From Candidatus Zhuqueibacterota bacterium (GTDB lineage: Bacteria; Zhuqueibacterota; Zhuqueibacteria; Zhuqueibacterales; Geothermadaptataceae): a stretch of 64,000 nt of DNA. The stretch's first letter is position 1. Each line of letters starts with the position of its first letter. Below are positions 17,051-26,777 of the stretch, in pieces. The stretch lies in the NCBI GenBank assembly GCA_030950365.1, contig JAUZRQ010000001.1:1-64000 (forward strand). Direction: 5' to 3'. A model generated the notes under the pieces. The model did no database searches and was not told the origin of the DNA. It worked only from the letters and a program-made list of their open reading frames with translations. Position numbers and translations under genes: made by a program.

Positions 17051-17467
17051 ATGCTATTAAAAGGACTTTTTAAGCATACGAAAATTCCGCTTTTGAGCAA
17101 ATCGCTCCGGGCTTCTGCCATTAGACAGCGGGTTATTGCCAATAATATTGCCAATTCAACAACCCTCGGGTATCGCCGATTGGATGTACGTTTTGAGGAA
17201 GATCTTCAAAAAGCGTTACGAAGAAAGAAAATCGATGGTTCTATGAGCCATCAAAAGCATATTCCAGTTGGTGGCCCCTCGGTGAGTCGAATCGAGCCGA
17301 AAGTTTATCGTATCGATGATGCGACGAATCCCAGTGGAGTTAACAATGTAGATATTGAGTTCGAGATGGCGCAACTTGCCAAAAATCAGATGCTGTATAT
17401 TGCAGCGGCAAAATTTGCCGCCGGCAACTTTGCTAAAATTAAAATGGCTATTCGGGGACGAGCATAA
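17051..17467 (+). CDS. flgB: Flagellar proximal rod protein FlgB
   Basis: Rod subunit next to the MS-ring, exported through the flagellar gate. The N-terminal helix carries the rod/hook-family motif RVIANNIANSTTLGYRR, and the C-terminus has MAQLAKNQMLYIAAAKFA, both typical of FlgB. 138 residues. The start at 17051 follows AGGAGG (17040-17045); an in-frame ATG at 17003 lies before this and adds a non-conserved lead. First gene of a long operon; 46 bases before flgC. Confidence 0.93.
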   Translation: MLLKGLFKHTKIPLLSKSLRASAIRQRVIANNIANSTTLGYRRLDVRFEEDLQKALRRKKIDGSMSHQKHIPVGGPSVSRIEPKVYRIDDATNPSGVNNVDIEFEMAQLAKNQMLYIAAAKFAAGNFAKIKMAIRGRA

Positions 17468-17513
17468 TGCTATTTCCGTGGCTTAATGAATAAAGTTAAG
17501 GAGACTGCTTCTT

Positions 17514-18014
17514 ATGTTAAGAGTGGGCGTACTTCCTTCAATCGATATCAGTGCAACTGGTCTTTCGGCGATGCGCCGAAAGATGAATGCGATCGCAAGC
17601 AACATTGCAAATGTAGAGACCACGCGTACAGAAGAAGGCGGCCCCTATCGTAGAATAGAGGTTCTTATGGAAGAAGGTCCGGAGCCTGTGGGGTTTCCAT
17701 TTATTCTGCGTCAATCTAGTGGAAGGTTGGCCGTTACCCACCAGAACCATTTGCAGGACATATATGAGAAAACGCCTGAAGATCGTAAACTGTTGCATGG
17801 CGTGGAAGGCAATATTCAAATAGCTGATGATCCTCCAAAACTGGTTTATGATCCAAACCATCCCGATGCTGATGAAAATGGTTACGTAGCCATGCCCAAC
17901 ATCAATGTCATTGAAGAAATGGTAGATTTGATTGTGGCAACACGAGCGTACGAGGCTAACCTGACTGTAATTCAAGCGGACAAAGAGCTTGCCAAAGAGG
18001 CTTTAAATATTTAG
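17514..18014 (+). CDS. flgC: Flagellar proximal rod protein FlgC
   Basis: Rod subunit working with FlgB. The N-terminal DISATGLSAMRRKMNAIASN and NIANVETTRTEEGGPYRR, and the C-terminal GYVAMPNINVIEEMVDLIVA with ATRAYEANLTVIQA, are clear FlgC signatures. 166 residues, a little longer than the usual 135-150 because of a middle insert. AAGGAGA precedes the start. Confidence 0.93.
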   Translation: MLRVGVLPSIDISATGLSAMRRKMNAIASNIANVETTRTEEGGPYRRIEVLMEEGPEPVGFPFILRQSSGRLAVTHQNHLQDIYEKTPEDRKLLHGVEGNIQIADDPPKLVYDPNHPDADENGYVAMPNINVIEEMVDLIVATRAYEANLTVIQADKELAKEALNI

Positions 18015-18046
18015 CTCGCCTAAGCTTCTTATGAAAACCACTCTGC

Positions 18047-18388
18047 ATGAGGGCGAATTCAGTGAAAATTCAAGGCTTAAGTGGGTCTCTCCAAATAAAA
18101 GCTAATGGAGAGCTCCGATCAAAACATCCAGATGAACGCGGTAGGACGGCGTTTGCTGAGCAACTAAACCGGGCTAACCAGCTTAGGGAACGCTCTGGTT
18201 TCAACCGGATGCGCCCCATACCAATAGTTGAGCTAAAGGAGCGGGAACTTGGTCGTGTTTTGAGTGAGAAAGAAGCAGATTATATTCGTAGGATATTCGA
18301 TACCAATCCGGTTGATTTGTGCTATAATGGACAGTGTCAAACTGAGAAATTGGGGCCGCTTGGCCGTAAAATTGATATTACTGCCTGA
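18047..18388 (+). CDS. Unknown small protein between flgC and fliE
   Basis: 113 residues, not recognised. N-terminal half polar; C-terminal half has a helix around LGRVLSEKEADYIRRIFDT, then a Cys-containing loop (DLCYNGQC) and a GPLGRKIDITA end. No signal peptide or membrane segment. The start is not certain: an in-frame GTG at 18062 is possible. It lies 32 bases after flgC on the same strand and before a 312-base gap, so it is probably in the flgBC transcript and may be a flagella-linked protein. Confidence 0.6.
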   Translation: MRANSVKIQGLSGSLQIKANGELRSKHPDERGRTAFAEQLNRANQLRERSGFNRMRPIPIVELKERELGRVLSEKEADYIRRIFDTNPVDLCYNGQCQTEKLGPLGRKIDITA

Positions 18389-18700
18389 ACCGAATCATTC
18401 GTTAGCCTGTTCAGAAAGATGTATAATATTATTATAATCTGCTGTTAATTATAGGAATCGTGCCACATTTGTGTTTCCTATTGCGGAACACAATGCTTTT
18501 GGAACCATGGTTATTATTTCCTCTCAAGTATAGAACATATAATCCCATAATTTTCTACACTACAATTTTGAAATGCCCATTTGGATCACTTGTTTAGCAC
18601 CCCTTTTTCTTCGCGCTGTTCTAACATTTTGCGAATCATGAATTTATTTGAGATAAGATGGAAATATGAGACTTGAAACAGCAGAAAGAGGCAAAATACC
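18389..18700. other. A+T-rich intergenic region before fliE
   Basis: 312 bases without a gene in the middle of an otherwise tight operon. No -24/-12 element with correct spacing, and no clear sigma-28 or sigma-70 site, could be found. It may hold an unrecognised promoter or a processing site for the fliE-led messenger. Confidence 0.5.
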
Positions 18701-19012
18701 ATGGACCTTCCGCCACTAAACATTGATGCACTTTCTGGGTTTCCACAAACTCGACTGCAGAAGGAAAAAGTCGAAAAGGACGATGCACAGGGGCAATCAT
18801 TTTCAGAAACGTTGAAATCGTTTTTGCAAGATGTTAATCAACTGCAAAAGGAAGCTGGCGAGCATGTGGAGGCACTCATCGCCGGAGAAACAGTTGACCT
18901 CCATGACGTGATGATTGCCGTAGAAAAAGCGAGCGTGAGTTTCGAAATGGTCATGGAAATTCGAAATAAGATATTAGAAGCTTATCAGGAACTGATGCGG
19001 ACGCAGGTTTAA
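18701..19012 (+). CDS. fliE: Flagellar hook-basal body complex protein FliE
   Basis: Adapter between the MS-ring and the rod. 103 residues, right length. Hallmarks are SFSETLKSFLQDVNQLQKEA, the middle LIAGETVDLHDVMIAVEKAS and the ending FEMVMEIRNKILEAYQELMR. AGAGG ribosome site. Followed by fliF after 54 bases. Confidence 0.93.
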   Translation: MDLPPLNIDALSGFPQTRLQKEKVEKDDAQGQSFSETLKSFLQDVNQLQKEAGEHVEALIAGETVDLHDVMIAVEKASVSFEMVMEIRNKILEAYQELMRTQV

Positions 19013-19066
19013 TATAGAAAACCGCGAGATGGAAAGAGTTCTTGAGAGATGGAGAAGGATATATAG

Positions 19067-20605
19067 ATGTTGAAAGAGTACAGGGACAAGATTGTTTCTT
19101 GGATAAAAGAAACCTGGCAAACGCTAAACAAATGGCAACGGATCGCTGCGATCGGAGGCGCGGCTGCGTTGCTCATCGCGCTGAGTTCCTTACTGTTTCT
19201 CAAAACCCAGCAGGAATATGGGGTGCTATTCGCTAATCTTTCTGAAAAGGATGCAGCAGCTATCCTTAACCAGTTGAAAGAAGAGAACATTCCTTACAGG
19301 TTGTCCAACGAGGGGACGACGATTTCAATTCCCAAAAAACTCATTTATGAGAAACGGCTGTTATTTGCTTCGGAAGGTTTGCCGCAATCGGGTATCATAG
19401 GGTATGAAATCTTCGATAAAAACAATATCGGGCTCACCGAGTTTGTTCAAAAGCTGAACTACAAACGCGCGCTGGAAGGTGAGCTGGCGAGGACGATTCA
19501 GAGTTTTGAGGAAATCATTAAAGCGCGTGTACACATCATGGTGCCCGAACCAACGCTGTTTATTGAGGATGAAAAACCGGCCACGGCTTCGGTGGTGTTG
19601 AATCTAGTACCGGGCAGGCGGTTGCGTCCTGAACAAGTCGAAGGCATTGCCAATTTGGTTGCCGCCAGTGTAGAAGGCCTGGAACCAGAAAATGTCACCG
19701 TTATCGATTCTCACGGCAAGATCATTTCCGATCGTTCCAGACGCAACCCCATTCTGGAATTGACGGCGAGCCAGCTCGAATTGCAACAGCGCGTGGAGCA
19801 GTATTTTGAAGAAAAACTGGCCACTCTGCTCACCGGCGTGGTCGGGCCGAACAATTATGTGGTGCGGGTGACGGCCGAGCTGGATTTCAATCAGGTGGAA
19901 CGCACCAAGGAAATTTATGACCCCGAAAGCAGCACCGTTCGCAGCCAGGAAAGTGATATTCAAACCGGCACCGATCCGAACAATCCCACGCGCACGGAAA
20001 ATGTGATCACGAATTATGAGATCAGCAAAACCGTGGAGCGCGTTGTTGGCGGCGTGGGCACGATCAAGCGGCTATCGGTGGCTGTGATGATCAATGGCGT
20101 GTACCGCACCGTGGTCACCCCGGAAGGTGAGGAGGTGACCGAATACATTCCGCGCAGTGAAGAGGAAATTCAGAAAATCGCCAGCCTGGTGCGCAACGCC
20201 ATCGGTTTTGACGAAACCCGTAATGACCAGATCGAAGTAACTAATCTTCCCTTTGATCTTACTGTAATTGAGGAACAGGAAAAATACCTACAAAAGATAG
20301 ATCAAAAGGAACTCATAGGGAAACTACTTTTCTGGGGCAGCATCCTTTTAGCCTTGATTACATTATTCATGCTTCTGCGCAGCATTTTTATGCGGTTGCG
20401 ACCGGAGTTGCCAGAACTCGTAGAAGAAGAGGAGCCGGAACTGGAAATAATGGAGATCCCTGAAGCAACCCGAGCTCGCATTCAAAAACGCGAAATGTTA
20501 GTAGAAATCGCTAAGGATAAACCCGATGAAGTGGCGAAGCTGATAAAAAGCTGGATGATTTTTCATGATGAAAGTGAAGAAGAGTTATGGAATTTGAAAA
20601 TCTAA
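19067..20605 (+). CDS. fliF: Flagellar MS-ring protein FliF
   Basis: Membrane ring base of the motor, 512 residues. First membrane segment at about residues 27-46 (AAIGGAAALLIALSSLLFL), ring-building motif domain with LSEKDAAAILNQLKEENIPY, the FliF signature RALEGELARTIQSFEEIIKA, and a second segment near residue 425 (LLFWGSILLALITLFMLL). The C-terminal cytoplasmic tail ends in a FliG-binding region (VAKLIKSWMI). The last 19 bases overlap fliG. Good GGAGAAGG ribosome site. Confidence 0.95.
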   Translation: MLKEYRDKIVSWIKETWQTLNKWQRIAAIGGAAALLIALSSLLFLKTQQEYGVLFANLSEKDAAAILNQLKEENIPYRLSNEGTTISIPKKLIYEKRLLFASEGLPQSGIIGYEIFDKNNIGLTEFVQKLNYKRALEGELARTIQSFEEIIKARVHIMVPEPTLFIEDEKPATASVVLNLVPGRRLRPEQVEGIANLVAASVEGLEPENVTVIDSHGKIISDRSRRNPILELTASQLELQQRVEQYFEEKLATLLTGVVGPNNYVVRVTAELDFNQVERTKEIYDPESSTVRSQESDIQTGTDPNNPTRTENVITNYEISKTVERVVGGVGTIKRLSVAVMINGVYRTVVTPEGEEVTEYIPRSEEEIQKIASLVRNAIGFDETRNDQIEVTNLPFDLTVIEEQEKYLQKIDQKELIGKLLFWGSILLALITLFMLLRSIFMRLRPELPELVEEEEPELEIMEIPEATRARIQKREMLVEIAKDKPDEVAKLIKSWMIFHDESEEELWNLKI

Positions 20606-21603
20606 CAGGATTGCAAAAAGCCGCAATTTTAATGATTGCACTTGGGATTGATGTCGCATCCGAAGTGCTAAAAATTTTACCGGAAACGGACCTTGTGGAA
20701 GTAACCAAAGAAATTGCCAATTTACGTGAAGTCCCGTCGGAAATAATTGATCAGGTCGTGGACGAGTTTTTTGAGTTGCTGAAAGCACAAGAATTCATCA
20801 CCATTGGCGGGTTGGAATACGCTTCGAAAGTGTTGCAAAATGCGGTTGGCTCCAAAAAGGCCTTTGAAATTGTCAAAAAAGTGCAGTTCGCACAAGATCA
20901 GGCGATGCGGGGCTTCAATTTGTTGAAAAAGGCCGACCATAACCAGATTTTAAATTTAATCAATAATGAACATCCGCAAACCATTGCTTTGATTTTAGCG
21001 TATCTTGAACCGAAACAGGCAGCCAATATTTTAATGAGTCTGCCCTCGGAATTGCAGCAGGATGTGGTTTATCGCATCGCAAAAATGGAAAAAATTCCTG
21101 CGGATTTATTGACAGAAATTGAAACCGTTCTTAAGCAGCAACTGGAGTCGGTATATACGAAAGAATTGAATGAGATAGGCGGAACGAAGGCGGTAGCTGA
21201 AATTCTAAATATGGGCGGCAAAACATTGGAAAAACCCGTCCTGGAAGAAATTTCAAAACGAAATCAAGAACTTGCTCAAGAAATCCGCGGGTTGATGTTC
21301 ACTTTTGAGGATATTCAAAACCTGGATGATCGTAGTATTCAGCGTTTGCTTAAAGAAATTGATACAAAAATTTTGACAATTGCCCTTAAAGGCAGCACTG
21401 AGGAAATTCAAAACAAAATTTTGGCTAATATGTCTGAGCGAGCCGCATCCATGATTAAAGAAGAGATGGAGTTTCTCGGGCCCCTGCGGGTTAAGGAAGT
21501 GGATGAAGCGCAGCGACAAATTGTGGAAATTATTCGAACCCTTGAAGAAGAAGGAGAAATAGTGATTATGACGGGTGAGGGAGGCGATGAATTTATCGTT
21601 TAG
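20587..21603 (+). CDS. fliG: Flagellar motor switch protein FliG
   Basis: Rotor switch protein, 338 residues, three-domain layout. N-terminal FliF-binding part (LTGLQKAAILMIALGIDVAS), middle EHPQTIALILAYLEP with the EHPQ motif, and the C-terminal torque domain with FTFEDIQNLDDRSIQRLLKE. The C-terminal charged helix that meets MotA is present (SERAASMIKEEMEFLGPLRV). Overlaps fliF by 19 bases and fliH by 17 bases, so these are coupled in translation. Confidence 0.95.
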   Translation: MEFENLTGLQKAAILMIALGIDVASEVLKILPETDLVEVTKEIANLREVPSEIIDQVVDEFFELLKAQEFITIGGLEYASKVLQNAVGSKKAFEIVKKVQFAQDQAMRGFNLLKKADHNQILNLINNEHPQTIALILAYLEPKQAANILMSLPSELQQDVVYRIAKMEKIPADLLTEIETVLKQQLESVYTKELNEIGGTKAVAEILNMGGKTLEKPVLEEISKRNQELAQEIRGLMFTFEDIQNLDDRSIQRLLKEIDTKILTIALKGSTEEIQNKILANMSERAASMIKEEMEFLGPLRVKEVDEAQRQIVEIIRTLEEEGEIVIMTGEGGDEFIV

Positions 21604-22282
21604 ACTAACTCGAAAGGTACGAGCTATTTCAGATCGACCATTTGAACAAAAGAAAAATATAGAACAGCCAGCGATAGGATCAATTACCGAGTCGCTTTCA
21701 GATAGGCAAAAGACGATAAATAATGAAGTTGCCGAATCACCACCAGATCAACCTGCAGTTGTACCTGACGAAAGCGACATTCAAGAACGCATTTATCAGC
21801 AAGCTCAAAATTTAGCCAATGAACTTGTTGAAAAAAATCTACAGCCGCTACGGCAAATGTTGCAAACGGCCATCGCTGAACTTGAAAAGCAAAAACAAAC
21901 ATTTTTTGATCAGATTGAGGAGGCAGCGGTGCGTTTAGCTCGGGAAATGGCAAAAAAAATTGTCCGCAAAGAATTGGAAACAACAACGGATATTATAGTA
22001 ACAACGGTGAAAGAAGTGATCGCAAGATTGGCTGGGGCCGAGAAACTCGTCCTTCGATGCCACCCGGAAGATGCAAAGCTGCTGATGCGAAATCAGTCAT
22101 TCCAGGAATGGTTAAAACAACATGAGTCGGTTTTAAAGATAATCGACGATGAAAACATAGATCGCGGCGGTTGCTTTGTAGAATCAGATCGCGGTGCAAT
22201 TGATGCGACGATTGCAACCCGGCTGCAAGAGCTCGAACATCAATTGTTTGGACATCCTGATGAAGTGACAGGTGGTGCATGA
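21587..22282 (+). CDS. fliH: Flagellar export regulator FliH
   Basis: Stator of the export ATPase and regulator of FliI. 231 residues with an unstructured N-terminus, a coiled coil (about residues 70-125) and a C-terminal V-type ATPase E-subunit-like domain ending in GGCFVESDRGAIDATIATRL. The family is recognised by KIVRKELETT and VLRCHPEDAKLL. The ATG at 21587 is preferred over an in-frame GTG at 21575. Overlaps fliI start by ATGA. Confidence 0.88.
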   Translation: MNLSFRLTRKVRAISDRPFEQKKNIEQPAIGSITESLSDRQKTINNEVAESPPDQPAVVPDESDIQERIYQQAQNLANELVEKNLQPLRQMLQTAIAELEKQKQTFFDQIEEAAVRLAREMAKKIVRKELETTTDIIVTTVKEVIARLAGAEKLVLRCHPEDAKLLMRNQSFQEWLKQHESVLKIIDDENIDRGGCFVESDRGAIDATIATRLQELEHQLFGHPDEVTGGA

Positions 22283-23598
22283 AACTGTTTCCACACCTCT
22301 TAAACAAACTTGAACAAATCGATCCTTTCGTTCCATTAGGAACTGTGACCCGTATTACGGGCAACATGATCGAATCGCATGGCCCCGATTTGGGACTAGG
22401 CGATTTATGCAAGATACAAATGTCGGATGCGCCTAGACCGTATTATGCCGAAGTTGTTGGCTTTCGGCAAGGTTCTTTGCTTTTAATGCCTCTTCAAGAA
22501 ATCGAAACTTTACGCCCAGGAGCAAGAGTTGTATTTCATTCACTTTCGGGCTTGGTACCAATGGGAGATGCGCTGATTGGCCGGGTTCTCAATGCGCTTG
22601 GTGAACCAATCGATGGAAAAGGACCGATTCGGGCGCAAACATTTTGCCGATCTACCACGCAGCCTCCACCGCATCCGCTAAAGCGATTGCCAATAACGCA
22701 AGCGTTAGAAACTGGCATACGCGCAATCGATGCGTTCTTGACCATTGGTGTAGGACAACGTATTGGGATTATGGCCGGAAGCGGGGTGGGTAAAAGTGTT
22801 CTATTTGGTATGATTGCTCGCCGGGCAAAGGCAGATGTGAATGTCATTGCGTTGGTTGGAGAGCGAGGTCGAGAAGTTGCGGAATTTCTAGATCGCGACC
22901 TTGGGCAAGCGGGGATGCAGCGTAGTGTCGTGGTGGTTTCTACGTCGGATGAAATGCCGATTCTTCGACGCAAGGCAGCCTTTCTGGCTACTACCATAGC
23001 TGAATATTTCAGAGACCAGGGTAAGCGGGTTATTTTAATGATGGATTCATTAACCCGTGTGGCTATGGCGCAAAGAGAAATAGGATTATCCGTTGGGGAA
23101 CCGCCCACTACACGCGGTTATACTCCTTCGATGTTTTCCCTAATTCCCCGGTTGTTAGAGCGAGCGGGCAATAGCGATCGAGGCAGCATCACCGGTATCT
23201 ATACCATTTTGGTAGAGGGAGATGATTTTGATGAACCAGTAGCTGATACGGCTCGGGGTACCCTGGACGGTCATATTGTTTTGTCACGCGAATTGGCGGC
23301 TCGAGCCCATTTTCCAGCAATCGATGTTTTGCAAAGTACCAGTCGTGTTATGCCCATGGTAGTATCCCGTGAACATTTTGAAAATGCCCATTTATTAAGA
23401 GAATTACTGTCGATTTATCGTGAAAATCAGGACCTCATCAATATTGGGGCTTATCAAAAAGGCAGTCATCCCAAAATTGATCAGGCCATCGACCATATCG
23501 AAAGTCTGAATGCATATCTCCGTCAGCGCATGGATGAATATTCATCCTTTGAAGATACCCTTTTGGGCCTAAACCAGTTAGCACAGGCATTAAAATAA
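22279..23598 (+). CDS. fliI: Flagellum-specific ATPase FliI
   Basis: Export ATPase related to the F1 beta subunit. Walker A is MAGSGVGKSVLFGMIAR (near residue 166), Walker B is VILMMDSLTRVA, and the family-typical GLSVGEPPTTRGYTPSMFS follows. 439 residues, usual length. In the fliH-fliI-fliJ block, with start overlapping fliH. Confidence 0.95.
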   Translation: MKLFPHLLNKLEQIDPFVPLGTVTRITGNMIESHGPDLGLGDLCKIQMSDAPRPYYAEVVGFRQGSLLLMPLQEIETLRPGARVVFHSLSGLVPMGDALIGRVLNALGEPIDGKGPIRAQTFCRSTTQPPPHPLKRLPITQALETGIRAIDAFLTIGVGQRIGIMAGSGVGKSVLFGMIARRAKADVNVIALVGERGREVAEFLDRDLGQAGMQRSVVVVSTSDEMPILRRKAAFLATTIAEYFRDQGKRVILMMDSLTRVAMAQREIGLSVGEPPTTRGYTPSMFSLIPRLLERAGNSDRGSITGIYTILVEGDDFDEPVADTARGTLDGHIVLSRELAARAHFPAIDVLQSTSRVMPMVVSREHFENAHLLRELLSIYRENQDLINIGAYQKGSHPKIDQAIDHIESLNAYLRQRMDEYSSFEDTLLGLNQLAQALK

Positions 23599-23613
23599 GC
23601 AAACGGAGCTAAC

Positions 23614-24096
23614 ATGAAACCCTTTAAATTTACTTTGGAGCAGGTTCTCCATCTGAAGGAAGGTTTGAAAAAACAGCTAGCGGGGGAAGTATATGGACTT
23701 GAGCAACAAGAGGCCCAAGTGCAAAAGCGATTGGAGAAACTTAGCAACGAGTGGCGCCAGGAAAGTGATGCATTATCCAGGGAAGCAAGCAGTCTGTTGT
23801 CTGCTGAATACCGTTTGCGTGCAACCTATTTGGATTATTTGAATCAGCAGATTGAAGACGAACGGCAAAGGTTGATGGAGATCAGTCGTCATCTGGCAAT
23901 CAAAAGGGAAAAGCTGTTACAGTATGCCCGTGAGCAAAAAATATTGGAAAAAATTCGTGAAAAGAAGCGCATTGAATTTCACAAAGCCGAGAAGAAGCGT
24001 GAGCAGAAGCAGATTGATGAATTATCTACCTTACGCTATCAACGGGATATCGGCGAAAGTATTCATTCTCAGAATGATTCGGATGGATTGCCATAG
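23614..24096 (+). CDS. fliJ: Flagellar export chaperone FliJ
   Basis: Coiled-coil protein of 160 residues, the central stalk-like partner of FliI that also escorts export substrates. N-terminus KFTLEQVLHLKEGLKKQLAG is typical of FliJ, and the remaining sequence is nearly all charged helix. Gap of 15 bases after fliI. Its end overlaps the next gene by 23 bases. Confidence 0.88.
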   Translation: MKPFKFTLEQVLHLKEGLKKQLAGEVYGLEQQEAQVQKRLEKLSNEWRQESDALSREASSLLSAEYRLRATYLDYLNQQIEDERQRLMEISRHLAIKREKLLQYAREQKILEKIREKKRIEFHKAEKKREQKQIDELSTLRYQRDIGESIHSQNDSDGLP

Positions 24097-24676
24097 CCTG
24101 GTGTGGCTTCGCGATAATCAGCGGGGCAACGTGAAAATTGCTGTTTCGGTTATCTTGTTTTCAATGCTCTCTTTTGTTTTAACGTTTGCAGTTATGTGGC
24201 TTGCAATTGTAGGCCCGCAAAATCCGTTTGTCGATCAAACCGAAGAGCAGACTTTACAAGACCTGGCACGAGCCGATTCATTGCGAGCTATCGAAAGCAA
24301 GTTGGAGCAGGAGATTGTAATCCAACAAGAAGAATTGCAACGCTTACAGGGTTTGGCAGATAGTTTAAAGCAAGAAATTGATTCTCGTGATCGTATCGTC
24401 AAAAAGCTTGAGCAAGAAATCCAGCGCTTGCAAAGTCAAATTGCAGGGGTGGGAGATGAAAGACTAAAAATGCTGGCAAATATTATTGCCGGATTATCCC
24501 CTGAAAATTTAGAGAAAATTACAGAAAATATGGATGTCAATCTCTTGGTTTCGATTGTGTTAAATTTATCACCACGAAAAGCGCAAAACGTATTGAATGC
24601 GATGGAACCCCGAAGGGCAGCCATTATCGCAAGGGAAATGGCTAAAATTAAAAATAGGTTCACAAGTGGAGGCTAA
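24074..24676 (+). CDS. motE: MotE-like membrane protein with MgtE-type domain
   Basis: One N-terminal membrane segment (about residues 22-45), a coiled coil (about 65-125) and a C-terminal MgtE N-like domain (LSPENLEKITENMDVNLLVS). This is the layout of MotE/FlbB, which positions the stator protein or acts as a chaperone in Epsilonproteobacteria and Spirochaetes; the function here is inferred. The start is not certain: ATG 24074 overlaps fliJ, and a GTG at 24131 is possible. The gene sits between fliJ and fliK, as in other genomes. Confidence 0.75.
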   Translation: MIRMDCHSLVWLRDNQRGNVKIAVSVILFSMLSFVLTFAVMWLAIVGPQNPFVDQTEEQTLQDLARADSLRAIESKLEQEIVIQQEELQRLQGLADSLKQEIDSRDRIVKKLEQEIQRLQSQIAGVGDERLKMLANIIAGLSPENLEKITENMDVNLLVSIVLNLSPRKAQNVLNAMEPRRAAIIAREMAKIKNRFTSGG

Positions 24677-24678
24677 TA

Positions 24679-26748
24679 ATGGCAACCAATTTCATAATGT
24701 TCCTGAATTCTAACTATCGCAATAATAGTATGTTGGGAGGATTTATGGAGTCCAATAAAGACATAGCCCGGGTTCTTCGGGGGGCCGAACTTGCCGGAGA
24801 AGACAGTATGGAATTTCAAAGCTTACTACAAAATAGAGTGCAAGGGCCTAAACGTACTGCAACGTTTTGGGGTGATAAAGACACCGATGAACGTCAAGAA
24901 GCCTTTTTACCTATTATTATGGCGGCCTCTCTGGCAAACGCCCTGCCCATAGGGGAACCTGTGGATATCGGGGATGCGAATTCAATGAATGGTGAGCAAA
25001 ATCTTCCAAACGCTTCTTTTCGGAATGAGAAAAATTCCCAGGTGGGAAATCAAAAAGCCTCCCAAATATCCTTTGCCTTATTAACTGAGGTGTCCACAGC
25101 ATTAAAGAATATGACGAATCAATGGAATTTGGATGAAACTGCCCTGGGTGATGCGCCTTTATTATCGATAAATGACTTGAAAAATGTGGTGCTAGCGGCA
25201 AGAAATCATCCAGATTTTTCAGCCAATTTTGTAAATCAAGTTTCTATAAAGGCGTCGCTCCAGGGGGTATTTCCTGAAGCTTTGACTGAGAAGTTGCAAT
25301 TGCACCATGGCGCGGAACCCATAAAGCCGAAGCCTATTTTGGTCGCTTTGCAGGCCGAAAATTTGCAATCGCAGTATCGACTTTATCCAGCCTTGTTATG
25401 GCGAAAGGAATCTTCAAATGCGTTTGCCGCCATTGATGCCAAAACTCCTTTATTAACGACGCAGATAATTGGGCCAAATGGCTTTCAGGATATATCCAAT
25501 GAAATTATTATAATTTCGTCTCAAAGTCCTGTTTTCGAGAAGCTTACGGTCTATGAAGGCAACCTAACTCCGCACATTCCGAAAGAAGTCAATCTGGAAT
25601 GGATTGAAATTACATTCCAGCAAGATGAAGTGAAATTGCAAACTCCGTTTCAAAATTCTGTTGCCAAACCAGTGCATGCTTCGTTGGTCTCCTCTAGAAA
25701 GGAATTCCAGACCTGGCAGAATCTGCTTGCTGAGTGGAACCAGAGCTTGCGACAAATTTTTGCTGAACAGTATAAAAATGAAGCTCAGGATTTGAATCAT
25801 TCCACAGGAGAAGAAACTAAATATGTTCATCATAAAGATATAGCTAGAAATATCCATACTCCGTCACCAAATTTGAAAACATGGTCTTTTGCTTCTATAA
25901 TATTGGATCAAGCGGGACGTGAGAAGAACTTTAGAGAACGGCAAGGATACCAAACGCCTGCAGGAGGCGCATTACGTTCAGAGAAGTTAGACCATCTTAT
26001 GCAATTGAGAAGCGCTGGAAAAGCATCTAATAAAATGCCGCTCTTTCCAATTGATGAGAATCAGGATCAATCTAAGCCATTGGCAAATAAGGAAAATTTC
26101 AGCACACCATCACACGATGCTAAGGAGACAGGTGCAAAGACAAATTACATGATACAACGCCATAAAGGAAAGGTAGAATATCCAGAATTACAAAAAGAGG
26201 CTAACTATGTGCCTCGCCCGGAAAGTTCATCCATTGCGTTCGGACCGTTTCAACGAAAATCATTTGGATGGGACGGAAGGATGCCCGGCCCAACTAAAGT
26301 GCGTGAGGCTGAACGTGTTTTCCTTCAGCAAGAGCGAAAGTTGACGTTTGAGAATCTAAAGCAGCAAATTCGCTCTCAAATAACTCAAGATATGTCCACC
26401 ATTCGAATACGATTAAAACCGGAAAAACTTGGTCAAATTTCCATGAAATTGGAAATGCAGGCCGGGCAACTGAGCGCAAAAATTTGGGTGGAAACCAAAG
26501 CAGTAAAACAATTATTGGAAAGCAACCTTGATCATCTCAGGGAAACCCTTTTTGAGAAAGGAGTGAAAGCAGAACGACTTGAAATTCGCCTGGCTCCGCT
26601 CCCTGCTAATGCCAATAAGGATGAAGGAGCGCAACCGAAATTTGAACATCCGTCTGATCAACATCGGCATTCAAAGTCAGACCAAAATAATTCAGGGTCA
26701 AGGAAACGTCAAGAACGCAACAAGCCCGATTTTCGACACTTTTTATAA
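24679..26748 (+). CDS. fliK: Flagellar hook-length control protein FliK
   Basis: 689 residues, a long secreted ruler. Most of the N-terminal part is low in conserved sequence. The C-terminal Flg_hook domain (about residues 555-650) is clear: TIRIRLKPEKLGQISMKLEM and AKIWVETKAVKQLLESNLDH. The domain binds FlhB to switch export specificity. TGGAGG precedes the ATG. Poor conservation of the middle is normal for FliK. Confidence 0.85.
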   Translation: MATNFIMFLNSNYRNNSMLGGFMESNKDIARVLRGAELAGEDSMEFQSLLQNRVQGPKRTATFWGDKDTDERQEAFLPIIMAASLANALPIGEPVDIGDANSMNGEQNLPNASFRNEKNSQVGNQKASQISFALLTEVSTALKNMTNQWNLDETALGDAPLLSINDLKNVVLAARNHPDFSANFVNQVSIKASLQGVFPEALTEKLQLHHGAEPIKPKPILVALQAENLQSQYRLYPALLWRKESSNAFAAIDAKTPLLTTQIIGPNGFQDISNEIIIISSQSPVFEKLTVYEGNLTPHIPKEVNLEWIEITFQQDEVKLQTPFQNSVAKPVHASLVSSRKEFQTWQNLLAEWNQSLRQIFAEQYKNEAQDLNHSTGEETKYVHHKDIARNIHTPSPNLKTWSFASIILDQAGREKNFRERQGYQTPAGGALRSEKLDHLMQLRSAGKASNKMPLFPIDENQDQSKPLANKENFSTPSHDAKETGAKTNYMIQRHKGKVEYPELQKEANYVPRPESSSIAFGPFQRKSFGWDGRMPGPTKVREAERVFLQQERKLTFENLKQQIRSQITQDMSTIRIRLKPEKLGQISMKLEMQAGQLSAKIWVETKAVKQLLESNLDHLRETLFEKGVKAERLEIRLAPLPANANKDEGAQPKFEHPSDQHRHSKSDQNNSGSRKRQERNKPDFRHFL

Positions 26749-26777
26749 ACTTCACCTAATTCCATGGAGGTTTAAAC

